Assembly (NCBI RefSeq): GCF_000346465.2
Contig: NC_034014.1
Coordinates: forward strand, 27,568,076 to 27,632,075
Direction: 5' to 3'
Source of the DNA: Prunus persica
Taxonomy: Eukaryota > Streptophyta > Magnoliopsida > Rosales > Rosaceae
Length of the DNA stretch: 64,000 bases
The position numbers were made by a program, and so were the translations under genes. Position 1 is the stretch's first letter, and each line of letters opens with the position of its first letter. Shown here in pieces: positions 19,860-32,700 of the stretch. The notes below the pieces were generated by a model. That model had not been told where the DNA came from. It searched no databases and worked only from the letters and a program-made list of their open reading frames with translations.

Positions 19860-22748
19860 ATGATGTCAATTTCGGAGAAATCACTGCCCTGCTCGCCTTC
19901 TTCTTCCTCCTCGTCATTGTCATCGATGTCGGTCCAAGAGTTTGATCCATTGTTAAAAGATTTGAACGAGAAAAAGCAGAGCTTTCGGCGGAACGTGGTG
20001 TCATTAGCATCGGAGTTGAAGGAGGCTCGGAACCGCTTAGCTTCTCAAGAGCAATCATTTGTAAAAGAAACACTTACAAGACAGGCAAGTAGTTGTTGAT
20101 TTAATAACTGTAGGCTCTTTTTGTATTTTATATGACATGGTTTTAGTCTTGAAATCTATCATTTCTCTTTTTTTGGGTGTTTGTGTTTGTGGGGTCATTT
20201 TGGTTTGTTTATGCAATTCTAAGTGCTTTTTGGGAATTTTTACAGGAAGCACAGATGAAGGCTAAAAACTTGGAAGAAGAGATTGGTAGATTACAGAAGA
20301 GATTGGAACATAGAAATGAGAAGCTTGAGGCTTCAGCATCTACTGCTGAAAAGGTCCCACTCACATCCTAGTTCTTGATTATGTATAATTTTTCATTAGC
20401 TTTTTTAATTTTCTGGCTAACTGTTTAAAAATTTATCATTTTCCTTTGTGTAGATCCTCTCACTTACGACTTGTTTAACTAATTACGGTTGTTAGCTTTT
20501 CTTTCCTAAGTTGATGAGGTCTTTTATTAGTTGTTTTTATTGCATCTTGCTGTTTTGAAATTATCAAACAAGACTCACATCTCATACACATCATTGGGGA
20601 TGCCTTTTGGCCTTTCCTCTTTGTTTTTGGCGGAGCCCATAGGAGAAAAGGTGACCAGGTCTTATGGATTTTATATAATTGTTTCCCTCTTTTTGGTTGC
20701 TTGAACAATTCAATTAATTTTTGCTAGTATACCAAGATATAGTGGTAAGCTAGGAAAGTGAGGGAGTGCACCCTCCTAACAGTTCAAACTTTTGGGAACT
20801 GTAGTAAACAACCAATGATGTTAATTCTTCCACACAAGTCTCAAGATTAAACTTTGCGCAACCTTTGTTACATACATGACCTCGCATTAAGGAGTTGCCA
20901 AGTTTAGGGTTTCTTAACTGTTTTCCCAATAGAAGTTTTGAGTGATTATATGGAGTGATAAATTCCGAATGAGAAACAAATGGGATTAAAATTTGCTTCT
21001 CATAACCATCTACTTCCCCCTAAACCTTTATTTCTTTTTCCTTGTATGCATTAAGTCCTAATGGGTTCAGATTAAAAGAAGCTAAATTAGTGTTATTCCC
21101 CATATCAACACATTAAATAGTTTAGCCTGAATAAAATGATAGAATTGTCTTCAAAACTTAGGAGATCAACTAATTTCTTTTTCAAGTCTCTGCAAATGTA
21201 CACGTAGGTAGGCACATAATAGTTGCATTTATAAACAGAAGATGCAACATATAACTGTTGTCCTGAAGGCAGAAAACCAAGTTCAACTTGGATTTCTATT
21301 TGTGACTAGACATAAAGAAGTGAAGAATACCATTGTGAGATATGTGGAAGGTTAATAACTAAAGTAAATTGGAGTTTAAAGGGATATGTGTATTAAACAA
21401 AATGAAGACAGGTGCATTTTGTTTTAAATTAATGCAGGAGCTTATTTTGCTTGTTACCATTTGTTCAAAAAGATTTGGGTAATTGTTGGAGTATTAAGAA
21501 AATTTATTATTTTACTTTTTTGAGTTTTTAACCAATAGACAAGTGTGATATGTTTGTATTTTGGAGCATACACAGTAGCTATTGTTTTTGAAATATCTAA
21601 TTAGTTAGTAATTAGCAAGGTATCTGCTTGCAGAACATAATTGTGGTAGTTAGGGTTGTGAACTTTATTGGTGTACAATTTTCCCTGACTATGGTGTTGT
21701 TAATGTGACTGCAGTACCTCATGGAATTGGATGGTCTGAGATCACAGCTTGCAACCACTCGGGCAACTGCAGATGCTAGTGCTGCATCAGCTCAGTCGGC
21801 ACACCTTCAGTGTTCAGCACTTTTGAAGGAATTAGATGAAAAGAATTGCTCATTAAAAGAGCAAGATGATCGTGTAATTAGGCTAGGAGAGCAATTAGAT
21901 AATCTGCAGAAGGACCTTCAGGCACGAGAGTTTTCCCAGAAGCAACTGAAAGATGAAGTTTTGAGAATTGAGCATGACATTATGCAAGCTGTTGCAAAAG
22001 CAGGGGTGAACAAGGACTGTGAGCTGAGGAAAATATTAGATGAGGTTTCGCCAAAGAATATTGAGAAGATTAATAAGCTTTTAGTTGCAAAGGATGAAGA
22101 AATAGCAAAATTGAGAGATGAAATCAGGGTAATGTCTGCTCATTGGAAGCTCAAAACTAAGGAGTTTGAATCACAGGTACATTCATCATGTGCTTTCTTT
22201 GTCCCCAGTTTGCTTGTATAAAGTCCTTGTTAATAAATTTTTTTATTGAACTTCAACCTGTTTCTGGGAACAGTTGGAGAAACAACGGCGAGCAGATCAG
22301 GAACTGAAAAAGAGGGTATTGAAATTAGAGTTTTGTCTCCAGGAAGCCCGTTCTCAAACACGAAAGCTTCAAAGGGTAATCACTAACTTTTTGTTTTACT
22401 CAGTTTGTGTTATTGAAGTTGCATTTTAGTTCAAACCTTGTGCCTGCAAATGGTCATAGCAGAGCTTTAAGCAATTACACGGGCCAGTGTTGGTGTTCCT
22501 GTAGCAACAATTAGGTCCTTATCAATCAATTTTTCACTGCAACAATATATTGAACTAACATAAGAACTTATTCATTGTGACAGATGGGTGAGCGAAGAGA
22601 CAAGGCTTTGAAAGAGCTCAGGGATCAGTTACAGCGGGGTGGCAGTGGAGCTTCAGCTGCTGAAAACCAAAATTTCTGGGAAAGCTCTGGTTTCAAAATC
22701 GTGGTGTCCATGTCCATGTTGATCTTGGTGGTGTTCTCAAAGCGATGA
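19860..22748 (+). CDS. NEAP3: Nuclear envelope-associated protein (NEAP), coiled coil with C-terminal TM
   Basis: Exons 19860-20084, 20246-20353, 21715-22176, 22274-22375 and 22584-22748; all introns are phase 0 and the product is 353 aa. After a Ser-rich head comes [20 protein letters not shown], then long heptad-type coiled coil ([54 protein letters not shown]), ending with [17 protein letters not shown] and a short hydrophobic tail, [18 protein letters not shown]. This matches Arabidopsis NEAP proteins, which sit at the inner nuclear membrane, dimerise, and contact SUN proteins and chromatin; the DPLLKDL and [10 protein letters not shown] blocks and tail are closest to NEAP3. Intron 1 starts with GCAAGT after CAG, i.e. 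a GC-AG intron. The start at 19860 has a second ATG straight after it. Confidence 0.92.
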
Positions 22749-25027
22749 AATAGTTGCACTATCGAGCTGTTGATGTATAAAGAACATGAATCTTTTTAGT
22801 CAAGGAATTAGGAATAGTGCATAGGCCACAGTAGAAATGCTCATTGTAGAGGTTCTTATTTATTATGGAACATTATCAGAGAATGCAATTTTGTTTTTCT
22901 TGTTAAATCCACATTAGTGTATGGAAATTGAATCCATGTACAGCATTTTGGCTATACCGTATTTGCCAACAATGTTGTATTGGATTTATTTCTTTTTTTA
23001 TAATTTTATAGGAGACTTTTCTTTTTGACATGTTAATTAATGTTCAACTTTTCTTGTTGGTAACCTTCAATTCGTGACATGCGTTCATGAATGAAAAAGG
23101 ACAATGGAGTATTCAATTTGGCCACTCATCTCCAAACCAATAGTTAAGCAACCAAATCTTAGATGGTGTTGTATTCTGAGTTCTAACTCCAAGCATCTCC
23201 TCCAGTCAAAATGTGAGAAGGAAAGGCCAGATTTTGTGTGGATTTTCAGTTTAACTATAAACTAATTTATTGATCCAGCCCAATTTGTAAAATGTGGAAA
23301 CTTGGGAAGGTAGCAAATGGAACTTAGGCTGACGATTACTATGTATGCATGCCGGCGGAGCCACACTGGGACCAGTGTGGTCCTGGGCCCCATTCAAGTT
23401 TTTTTAATATTTTAAAAGTAATATATTATTATGTATTTATATATGTATATTATTTCAAATACTTTACGTTTTGATATGTACCCACATGTGTTATGGCGGA
23501 CCTATTAAGGCACAAGGAGGTAGTTCAAATTGCGTCATTGCTTAGTTGGTGGCGGTGTACTCCAGGTGTACAGATTATCTTATTTCTATTTTCAACATCT
23601 AAATAAATGTTTTTGTCCTTTACTTTAATTTATTTTTATATTACTCCATTTACTTAAGTTTACAATGTAAATAAGGAAGTACTCCCTATTTGGATTCAAA
23701 TAAAAATACTAGAAAATCAAATTCTCACTAAATCAAAATAAGAAAAATCGGTTTTAGTATAAAATACAATTTATGCTAAAAATGATGGCTCATTAAGTCA
23801 ATATATACTTCATACTAAAATCCCATAAAATCAAGTTTTCTTATTTGATGTGTAAGGAATAAAAACCACCATTATTTTGAGAAAATGATTATTCCGAAAA
23901 ACCATTTTTTATACTAAGTCAATATTTTTTTCATGTATGATATGAATGCATGAATGGGCCTAAGATTTTTTTTAATTTGGAAAATTTTGAATTTTTTTTC
24001 TTTCTTTCTATTGGGTTTAATGGGGGAAAAAGCTTGAAAGATATTTGCTAAATCGCTACTCTTTGTCCATCTCTTGCAATTTTTCTTGCTTAGAATGTAT
24101 TTGTCTATCCCTTTGTCAAGAACAATTATGATTGCAACCAATAAGCAATATAATTCTTGACATATGTGATACATATACACTATTTTTTGTATGTATTGTG
24201 AATTCGAATTTTTGATTCTTTATAATTTGTAGGAGGCTCCCACACACATGAAATCTTGGCTTCGCCATTGCATGGTATTTTAGTACTCTAGATTCGAAAT
24301 TAGTATATGGGTTTAGCTTGAAATGCTAAACTTCGACCAAAAAATATAAAAAGAAAAAAGCTTGAAATGCTAAACGATGACACTAAAAATTTGCATAAAG
24401 TTTGATGATTATTACTTGTCTAGTAATGATAATAATGGGCATGGATCTAACATCATGATGATCAGAAGATCTTGATCCGGATACAATTAATGTGGAATTT
24501 AGCTCCATGTGTAAATGATGTTATGATCAGGTAACTTATTTTGTAAATGAACAGTGAAAGTAAAATCAGTCCATTCGAAAATCATTACCCTGCCAGTTGC
24601 CTTAGTGCAGATCAGACGAGTGAAGTTGACTCCAATAGATAGCATAAATCTCTGTTCATGCAACTTTACTAAATATCTAGATAGAAGAGCAATATGAACT
24701 CTAATTCTAATAGTATGAGCACAGTACACAGACCTACAATACGCAACTAAAAGAGATACAGGATCACAAATCTCTATTGCACCTCTCAACCTCAGAGTAA
24801 AATTGTTGTTTCCTACCAGCTCAGGTTTAGATGTAGAGAAGCTTACATTCACTTCACCCACAACCATCTCTACATCCCAAAGCTAATGCAAGACAGTAAC
24901 TAACTATCATGTTTCCTCTAGCTTTCTTTGCTTGCATATGCAGTTATGTACAACCGTGATTCGTCGTGAGAAAATGTGCTTCTGAGGAATCTGATCACCC
25001 GTTAATTTACATGGAGAGGTCATATTT
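22749..25027. other. Intergenic spacer with a transposon remnant
   Basis: Convergent spacer between the NEAP gene and the minus-strand X8 gene. It holds the inverted-repeat element at 23350-24270. The 122-residue frame at 24499-24867 on the minus strand lies downstream of the X8 stop and resembles no family, so it is most likely 3'UTR or spacer. Confidence 0.5.
23352..24270. mobile_element. Non-autonomous DNA transposon remnant (about 0.9 kb)
   Basis: The left end CCGGCGGAGCCA and the right end TGGCTTCGCCAT are inverted partners with 10 of 12 matches, and both are flanked by TGCATG, a possible 6-bp target duplication. The GGCGGAGCCACAC..GTCCTGGGCCC opening is a phrase I associate with plant hAT-like elements. 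Inside is AT-rich non-coding sequence. Ends and class are tentative. Confidence 0.45.
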
Positions 25028-27300
25028 TTACATGGTAAGAACAATTTTTCTAGTAACTAAGGTTGTTACCAAAAAGACGCAACCAACAGACGGTCGCAAA
25101 CTAGCTGAAGTGGATGTTGTTGTGTTAAAACCAGGAGGGCTGTCACTCCCAAACGCTGGCATGGATCCTGAAGCCGGGTTGCTCGAGTTCAACACTGAAG
25201 GTGGAGTACCGGAGCTGCAAGTAGAGATGAAGTCAGTGATAAACTGGTAAATGTAGTATAGAGATTGAAAGTCATGAGACAGAACACTATACCCTGATAC
25301 ACCTTCCCCAGGTGGTGGAATTGATGTTATTGCTGGTGGTGGAGTTGTTGAAGTTGATGGTGGAGTTGTTGATGTTGGTGGTGGAATTGTTGATGTGGGT
25401 GTTGGAGTTGTTGATGCTGGATTTGAAGTTGTTGGGGTTGAGGATGATGATGATGATTGGTAAATGCAGGAACCAGTGCCTGTTCAAAATTTCAGGAGAG
25501 TGTCAGATATATACATATATGGTTTATTAAATCATAAGGAAGAAACAAAAATTTATGATCATACTTGGATTAGCATTAACTATTGTGGCAACCCCTCCAA
25601 AGTCACAGCTAGTTGACACTGGATTCTTCTGATAATAGCTGTTGAATGCATATGAGGCATGATTTTGAAGAGAATTTGGATTGTAACAGCTTCCACCCTG
25701 TTGGATCTGTGAACAGTCTGTGCCACCCATTCCACATGCATAGTCCAATCCTGCCTGCAGTGCTGTTTGCTGTGCTCCACTCTTGGCCACACACCAGCTC
25801 TGTCCTGGAACTGCAGGAGTATTATTAGTTGTTGCAGGAGGTGAGACTGGGTTTGTGACAGGTGTTGTGACTGGAGCGCCTCCAGATGGTGGCGGGGAAG
25901 TTGTCACAGGATTTGTCGGGGGTATGGTGATGGGTGTGATGGGGGTTGTGGCTGGATTGGTAACTGGTGAGCTCACTGGATTTGTGGGGGGTATGGTGAC
26001 GGGTGTGGTGGAGGGAACTTCCACTGGCGCGGCAGGATTGACCGGAGTTACTGTTACCGGGTTTGTAGCAGGGACAGTGACAATGGTTGGTGTAGGGGTG
26101 GTAGGCAGTGGTGGTGCTGATATGGGAGTTGTAGGGAACACTGTTGGTGTGTCAAATGTGTCATGTGAAGTTGTTTTCAGATGGAAACTGCTTAAGAGTT
26201 CTCTCCTAGAAGAAGGAAAAATCTGTTCCTCTTCCCTTTTGAGCTCTTTCTGTGCAAAATCATCCATGGAAGCTACTTCTGCATATAACCCAACTAACCT
26301 ACCTGTAATCTGAGTGTTGCTTTCTAAAGCTTTCAAAATCTTAACAGAGAATTCGGCTACTTCAGATGCACTGGGAGCTGCTGGACTTTTGATTGTCAAA
26401 ACCATGGGGACATCATTACAAGGAAGAACAGAATTTGCAAGGCTGGCTCTCTCAATCACTGACTGAACAAACCTATCACCCATACTCAATTCTCCATCAA
26501 TATTGGCTTCTACAATGACTGAAGATCTCACTTCATTGATACAAGTACAAATCCTATGCAGATCTCTTTCATGTCCTCTTCTCAAATTCTCAAGAGATGT
26601 CAAAGAAAATGCTACTGAGACCTTAATTCTTCTGTCAGAAGGAAGACTAGCAAGGACTGCTGAGTGCATGTATTTCAGGGTGGATAAAAGCATAGGTAGA
26701 CTAGATTTTCTTGCATAGTCACTGCCACTAATTACTATGCTGCTTTTGATGTTTGCTTGTGAGAGAAAGGGAATTACATGGGTTTTCAGCCATGAGATTG
26801 AGGAAGATTTGGAACTTATCATATTTTCATTCAAGTAGAGATCAACAGCAACATCAGTGTTGGGCAGAGTACTTAAAATCCTAGGATCTTCAACGAAGAC
26901 TCGAATCTGAGATGGGATGATCTTGTTTTGCTTCAAGAACGATATGGTTCTACTAGGTGATGAAGTTGTAGTGTTTCCACTTGCATGATATGAGAAACCC
27001 ACCAGAGTTCCTGTAAGGTGTGAAAAAAAAAAAAAAAAAAAGAACAAACTTCAAACTACTTTTAACTTGTAATTTTAGCTGTAACTAGTTTTAACCCAAT
27101 TTATAACAATAACCTGATCAGAATATGAAAAATGTAGATCCAACTTCACATTAATTAGTGTGATGTTCATAAAGAGAACTATGGTTTCAGAAAAGCAGAA
27201 GATCAAAAAGTATAAGTAATAGTTTTTGCTTACCTGATGAACAGCTAGAGAGAAGAGACATGAAGAACAAGAAGAGGCACGTAGAAGCTGCATTGGCCAT
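25028..27300 (-). CDS. GH17-like protein with X8 (CBM43) domain, probable pseudoenzyme
   Basis: Exons (minus) 27300-27234, 27010-25565 and 25479-25028 give 654 aa. Order: signal peptide (MANAASTCLFLFFMSLL), GH17-like region (about 23-300), a long Pro/Thr linker with repeated TNPV and TTP, an X8 domain with its six cysteines (SWCVAKSG, DYACGMGG, TDCSQI, GSCYNP, TSCDFGG, GSCIY), a Ser/Thr/Pro-rich tail with VLNSSNPASGSMPAFG, and a C terminus ending hydrophobic, compatible with a GPI-anchor signal. X8 domains bind beta-1,3-glucan (callose), for example at plasmodesmata. In the GH17 part the acid/base motif VGNE is replaced by SGSD and the nucleophile motif ETGWPS by IKSPAAPS, so hydrolysis is unlikely. 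Position between NEAP and haspin matches At1g09460. Intron 1 carries a pure A/T run next to its acceptor. Confidence 0.85.
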
Positions 27301-27421
27301 GATTATGTGAACTGTTTCTGGGAATCTAGGCAGAGACCAAGCTGGATTTTTAATGTGATTCATAAAATGGAAATGCTTTTAAAACATTGCAGATAGAATT
27401 GGAGTGAATATAAGCACCCAT

Positions 27422-27466
<45 letters not shown>

Positions 27467-27732
27467 TTGAAAATAAAGGTGAGGAAAGAAAAAGGACAAA
27501 AAAAGAAAGTGTGAAAAAGAAAGGTGACGAGTTGTAATGATAAAGAAAATATGTTTGCTTTGTCACTAAGGATATGGGGTTGAAAACCTTGTGTCTGCAA
27601 AACAGTAGAAAGAATCAACTATGCTTTTGTGCTTTTTTTTTCTTTCCCAAAGAGATATAAGCTCAGGATATAAAGTGGCCTAAACAAGTGGCCAAACATA
27701 GGCACAGCCGCACATGATGCATGTAAAAATAC

Positions 27733-27856
27733 ACATGCCGTAACCCTAGATATCAGATTCCCATCCCACTACAGGTAATTTCTTTTTGGGGGCTAAAGAA
27801 GTTCATATAAGATTAAGATCCACAGGGTGCTTAAGTATTTTATGGATGAGAAATTT
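27733..27856. repeat. Short duplicated segment, copy without MITE
   Basis: The phrases CTAGATATCA...TTCCCATCCCACTAC and GGTGCTTAAGTATTTTATGG recur at 28141-28167 and 28482-28502. In this copy they are about 70 bases apart; in the other the MITE lies between them. Confidence 0.65.
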
Positions 27857-28167
27857 GCATAAATATCACTTCAATTTTTTAAGTATGTGTACAATTATCA
27901 CATGAACTTTTAATTTTAATTATTAATTACTTGAACTTTGTAAAGTGTTACAATTAAACACCTATGTCTAACTCTGATAAAATTTAAGTTAAATTAAGTT
28001 GTATGTGATATTTTTTGAAAGGCAATTTCGTCAATTCAATATAACTAAATATTAAACAAAAAATAACTAACCTAATTATCTGAGGACCTCCACAATCCTT
28101 TCCAAGCCTCCTTTCTCCCCCATATGCCGTACCCGTAACTCTAGATATCATATTCCCATCCCACTAC

Positions 28168-28469
28168 CTCGTTTGATTCATGAGAAAGGAGGCTTGAGGA
28201 TGAGAAATCAATTGCTTTCCCATATTTAATAAGTTCGGGCATCGGAAATAGTTGTTTGACACATGGGAAAGTAGGGGGGAAAGTAGAGCCCTCCTCCCAA
28301 CTCGGATTTATTTGATTTAATATGGATATAATTGAAAATTTATACCATCTTTGTTTTCCATTCCTAGTCAAAATAAATATGGGAAATGAAATAAAGTGAT
28401 ATATCCCAGTTACTTTCCCGACATTACCAAACGTGAGAAAGAAATCTTCCATTCTGTGAACCAAACAAG
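28168..28469. mobile_element. MITE of about 302 bp inserted in a duplicated segment
   Basis: The ends are imperfect inverted repeats: CTCGTTTGATTCATGAGAAAG at the left, and CTTGTTTGGTTCACAGAATGG when the right end is reverse-complemented. The flanks CACTAC and GTAAGATCC are nearly joined in the uninterrupted copy at 27733-27856 (CACTACAGGTAA...), which therefore acts as an approximate empty site. A minus-strand frame of 107 residues lies inside it and is not a gene. Confidence 0.7.
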
Positions 28470-29326
28470 GTAAGATCCCCAGGCTGCTTAAGTATTTTAT
28501 GGATTAAAAAATGCATATAAAATAGGAGTGATCAGAATCAAACAGCTGGCCTCTAGTTAATGGGGTGTTAAAGATTTGTATTTGGTTGGAGGATGTTAAA
28601 GGAGGGAGGAAGGAGGCACAAAAGTCTAGCTATTTTGCTTAGATCAGCCAAGCACAAAATAACCAAAAACCAATGAATGATTATCAATAAAAGGGAAACA
28701 AAGTTCATTGCAAGGAAAGTCTTCCAGAGATTAGGCTTAGAAATTCACTTTTAGGTTTTGGCCTTTCCTTTTTGGATAAGGGTTTGTGGATGTGTTCCAT
28801 GCGATTTGATATATTCTAAGAAAGCTTAACGTAGACTTAGTTACGTGCTACGATCAAGGTCTGAAGGTCTTGAGTTCAACTGGCATCTGGATCAGCGAAT
28901 CGTTTCCAGAATAAAGAAGATGAATAATTTGATGCAACCGGACCACAACAGGTCTGGTTGTGGCTGTGGAATGTGGATAGTGCACTGCCACATACACAAA
29001 CAAACCATGTGAAATTTACAGCAAGATTTCTTCTGCTGCTTTATATTTATCATGTATCGTTTTGAGGTGAAAGCTATCAAGAAAATGCAGGGTACCATGT
29101 TCTCAAATGCATGATAAGGACATGAGTAAATCTAATATTTCCAAGTAGCACAGTGTGAAAAAGTAACCACAACCATTAGAGCCACCTTCTTTCTGCGGAT
29201 TTAAAATAAGATAGAACATGCAACGTAAGAGTGACAACCCATGTGGAATAAGCTATTATGCTGCATTCAAATTTCAAAGTAGTGAATCAAAAGCAGCTTG
29301 TCTGACTAGGTCTTAAGCCGAAAGCA

Positions 29327-29369
<43 letters not shown>

Positions 29370-29710
29370 AGTCACACCTGTTATATAAGTTTCATAGATT
29401 TAATATGAATTTGGAAAAGTGGCCTCGGATTAATATGAGGGGAAAAGGGGTGACAAAAGTCAGGATATATCATATGGGCATATACAATATGGCAGATTTG
29501 CTTTGTGGTTTTGTTTGGTTGCTCATAAAGTTAACTTCTTCAAATCAAAACTATTGCACTTATCTTATATTTTTCATTAATAAAATTAACTCCATCAAGT
29601 ATCTTGTACACTTCACTACATATTCACAATATTCTTCCTACTCATTGGAGCCTCAAATATTTACAGTTGTTAATGCAAAATTACAACATCTTGTCATTCT
29701 TAGTTGTTTC

Positions 29711-32700
29711 TCAAATGCCACCATCAACCAACAAATTACTGAAAGAGGGATCAAGAAGTGCTTCTCTGGCTGACTGATATTTGTCGAGACGCTTCTTCAA
29801 TGAACGGAAATCTCTCTCGTCTTTTGAAGTTCGTTCCTAGCATAGAATGAATCAGTCAAAAACCTAAGTCATTTCTTCTTACAGTGCGTAGTTTTAAAAC
29901 ATTAGACTTAAAATTGATCAGTTTTCACCCCTTTGTGGTTGCCAGCATAGAGAACCCCTGCCGCTGTTGTAGCATTTGTATAAGAAAAATTATAATGGTA
30001 AGTAGTTTTCTAAAATTAATTAAGAAAAACTTACAAATGATTTCTTTAGCAGTAAGACATCCACCAGGTACATCAACCACAGTGCATTTGTTCGGGGGAA
30101 GCTATAAAGATCAGAAGTTAACAATGATTCAGCACTAAAAAAATTCTTCTTTACTTTTCAATTTTGACTAACACATTTTCTCTTTTTGTGTATGATAATT
30201 AAATTTGATATATCAACCATACCTTCCCTCCCAGCAGTCTTCTGTTACCTCCTTCATCTTCCGGTATGTTTCTGACTGCAAATGATTTAACTATCATTTA
30301 TTTTATTTCATACAACAAAGATAAAATTACTGGTACAAATTTAGTTTCAATTCCTTACTTGTTTATCGCCCTTTGGACCTTTAAAGAGCTCAGGATCCGA
30401 AGATAGGTCTAGAAAGAGTATGTCATCACCTGTGCATATTTGATGTTTGTTAAGTATGCTACATCAACAATTAATGTATCCTCTACCATACCAAACACAT
30501 TGCAAAAGTATTTTAACAAAAATTCACCAGTGTTGATTCTTGAAAGAGTGAAATCTATTATTGACATCCCCAATCCAAATGTTTGGATAAACATCTGTTT
30601 TCCCTCAAGAGTGAACGGCATTGTAACAGAATCATTCCGACTTAAAAGGATGTTTCCCCTGTAAAAAATGTATATTCCTAAGTCAGCAGCACTCATAGAT
30701 TCCAAAGTCATTATTATACTTACATACACAACCATACCAGTGAAGATCACGGTGCTCAAATTCATATGCAGCTTCAGCTACAGCAAGGGCAGCTGTAACC
30801 TGAAATGATAATCCAATCATTTAAAAACAAATTGAAGTTCCAGGAATCACCACAAGAATTCTGTTATAGTGTATACTTTACCTGGACCAATAAACTCCGT
30901 GCCTCATCAGTGTTCCGAAGTACAAAGCTTTCCAGATCCTTGCCACCATGCTCTAAAACAAACACGACATAGCACTGTATGCAAAATTGTGAGTTGCATT
31001 GAATAAGTCTAAGTAACGTTAACCTCATAGTATATGAATCATTTCTACTTGAGAAGATCACCAAGTCGTAGTTATGGAAGATTATTAGGACGACTTTGAG
31101 CTTATATACCAAAAAGAATATTAGACAAGTAGAGAAGGAAAAACCTGGTTATCTGGAAACGCCTTAGGGTGATCATTTTCTGAACCATGATCTTCATCCC
31201 AATCCTCCCATGCGCTGATCAAAGCAGCATCATAAGAGCCTTGGCATACTCTCAAACTGTAAAGGAATCAGATCACAGAAAGATGACAGAATAAAAATCT
31301 TGCAACTGATACGATCATTCAAGTAATCAATTCTATTAAGTCTTAAGCAGTTGTGGAATGATAGAACTTTAAAGTAAATACATACTCTATGGTTTCGATA
31401 AACATGGTGCAAGCATTTTGAAAATCACCCTCATGTCCTCTTAAGTAATTAAGAGTGCGGGAAAGTACGACCTCTTCTAGCAATTCTTCAGATCTCTGGA
31501 GCACAGTAACTTCATTACAGTATCATTCAACAAAACGAGAAATCCCATTACTAGAAGAAGGCATAGGATTGCAGCAAGTACCTTTTGCACTTCCCCATTC
31601 ACTAGTATGTTACCATCAATTGGGACTATTTTGCAAACATAGTTGCCAGCGTTGAAAGCTTCTCCAAATGTTCCTTCCCCGATTTTGGTAATCTTGTCTA
31701 GGTCACTGTTTCAAGAAATTTGTATGTTATGTTAGCTTACAGAAGCAGAGGATCAGCTAAAATATTGCGGGAAAAGGGGAGTTCAACTTGTAAAGGCAAA
31801 CATATTACAAACAAGGAGCTTACCAATAGGAAGAAAAAACATCCCTAAATTTTAAGGGAACTGACTGTCCACATACTGCTAATAGAGCACGAAATGGATC
31901 CAAATCTTCACTATCTGATGAAGATGATGCCAGAGAGAGTTTCTTTACAGAAGCTACTATATCTTCACAACCGTCATTGCCCACATCCGGCACCGTTTCA
32001 AGCACACTTCCATCAACCAAACTCAATTCAAATCTGCTTTGCACAGAAGGCAAACGAGAATTGACTTTACTAGAATTTTTCAAACTTGAAGATTTCAAAT
32101 TGTTACCACCAATGGGTTCTGAAGGTATGGGCCGCATGGTTGAAGTCTGCAGTATCTTAGACAATGTGCTGGAAGGCTCGAAAGTGAAGTTTAGCTTCTT
32201 GAACAACCATTTATCTAATGGAGAGCACAACTTGGGTAATGCAACAGTACCAGTTTGGTTGCCCGCAACCCATGTAGTAGGTTTGGGAGAGGGGCTCTCC
32301 TCCAACAACTCAAAGGCATCAACCTCTTGAAAGTAAGCCTTCTCCTCTTCAAATTTGTACTTCCCCTGGAGATTCCGAACATTAAAAACAGCGTACGATT
32401 GTGTTTAAACTTTAATAGAGTACATGCAATTGAGGCATTGCAATGCTAATAACAACATGCAAAACAGAAAACACAATTTTTCTTTAAAAAGGAGCTCACT
32501 TTGGGAAGAGCAGCTTTTCCTTTTCTCTTTCCTTTTCTTTTAGGCTCCTTATGTTGAGGATGATACTCAAAGCAAACACCAACAGCAACACTTGTCCTCC
32601 CTCTATCAAGCACAAAAAATCAATCAAAAGCTGGAATGAGATAGTAGCTACATTATTTAAGCAAAAGTTACAACAGTGACTAACTATAACAAGCTCGATC

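Larger units (their letters stand above)
27301..29710. other. Intergenic spacer with local duplication and MITE
   Basis: Upstream region of the X8 gene. GA tracts lie at 27424-27464 (about 125 bases upstream of the X8 start, a likely leader or core promoter) and 29330-29367. 27733-27850 and 28122-28510 are two copies of one short segment, the second interrupted by a MITE. 28500-29700 shows no gene. Confidence 0.5.

Noticed and set aside
24499..24867. 122-residue minus-strand frame downstream of the X8 gene
   Set aside because: It lies after the stop of the X8 model, matches no family and has no introns or start context; most likely 3'UTR or spacer.
25783..26313. 176-residue plus-strand frame rich in Gly/Val/Thr
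   Set aside because: It is the antisense reading of the Pro/Thr-rich linker and X8 region of the minus-strand gene; long antisense frames are expected from such biased codons.
27011..27047. Poly-Phe N terminus for the X8 protein
   Set aside because: It is intron sequence (pyrimidine tract before the acceptor); splicing to the signal-peptide exon at 27234-27300 closes the frame.
28141..28464. 107-residue minus-strand frame
   Set aside because: It lies almost wholly within the MITE at 28168-28469 and has no known domain.
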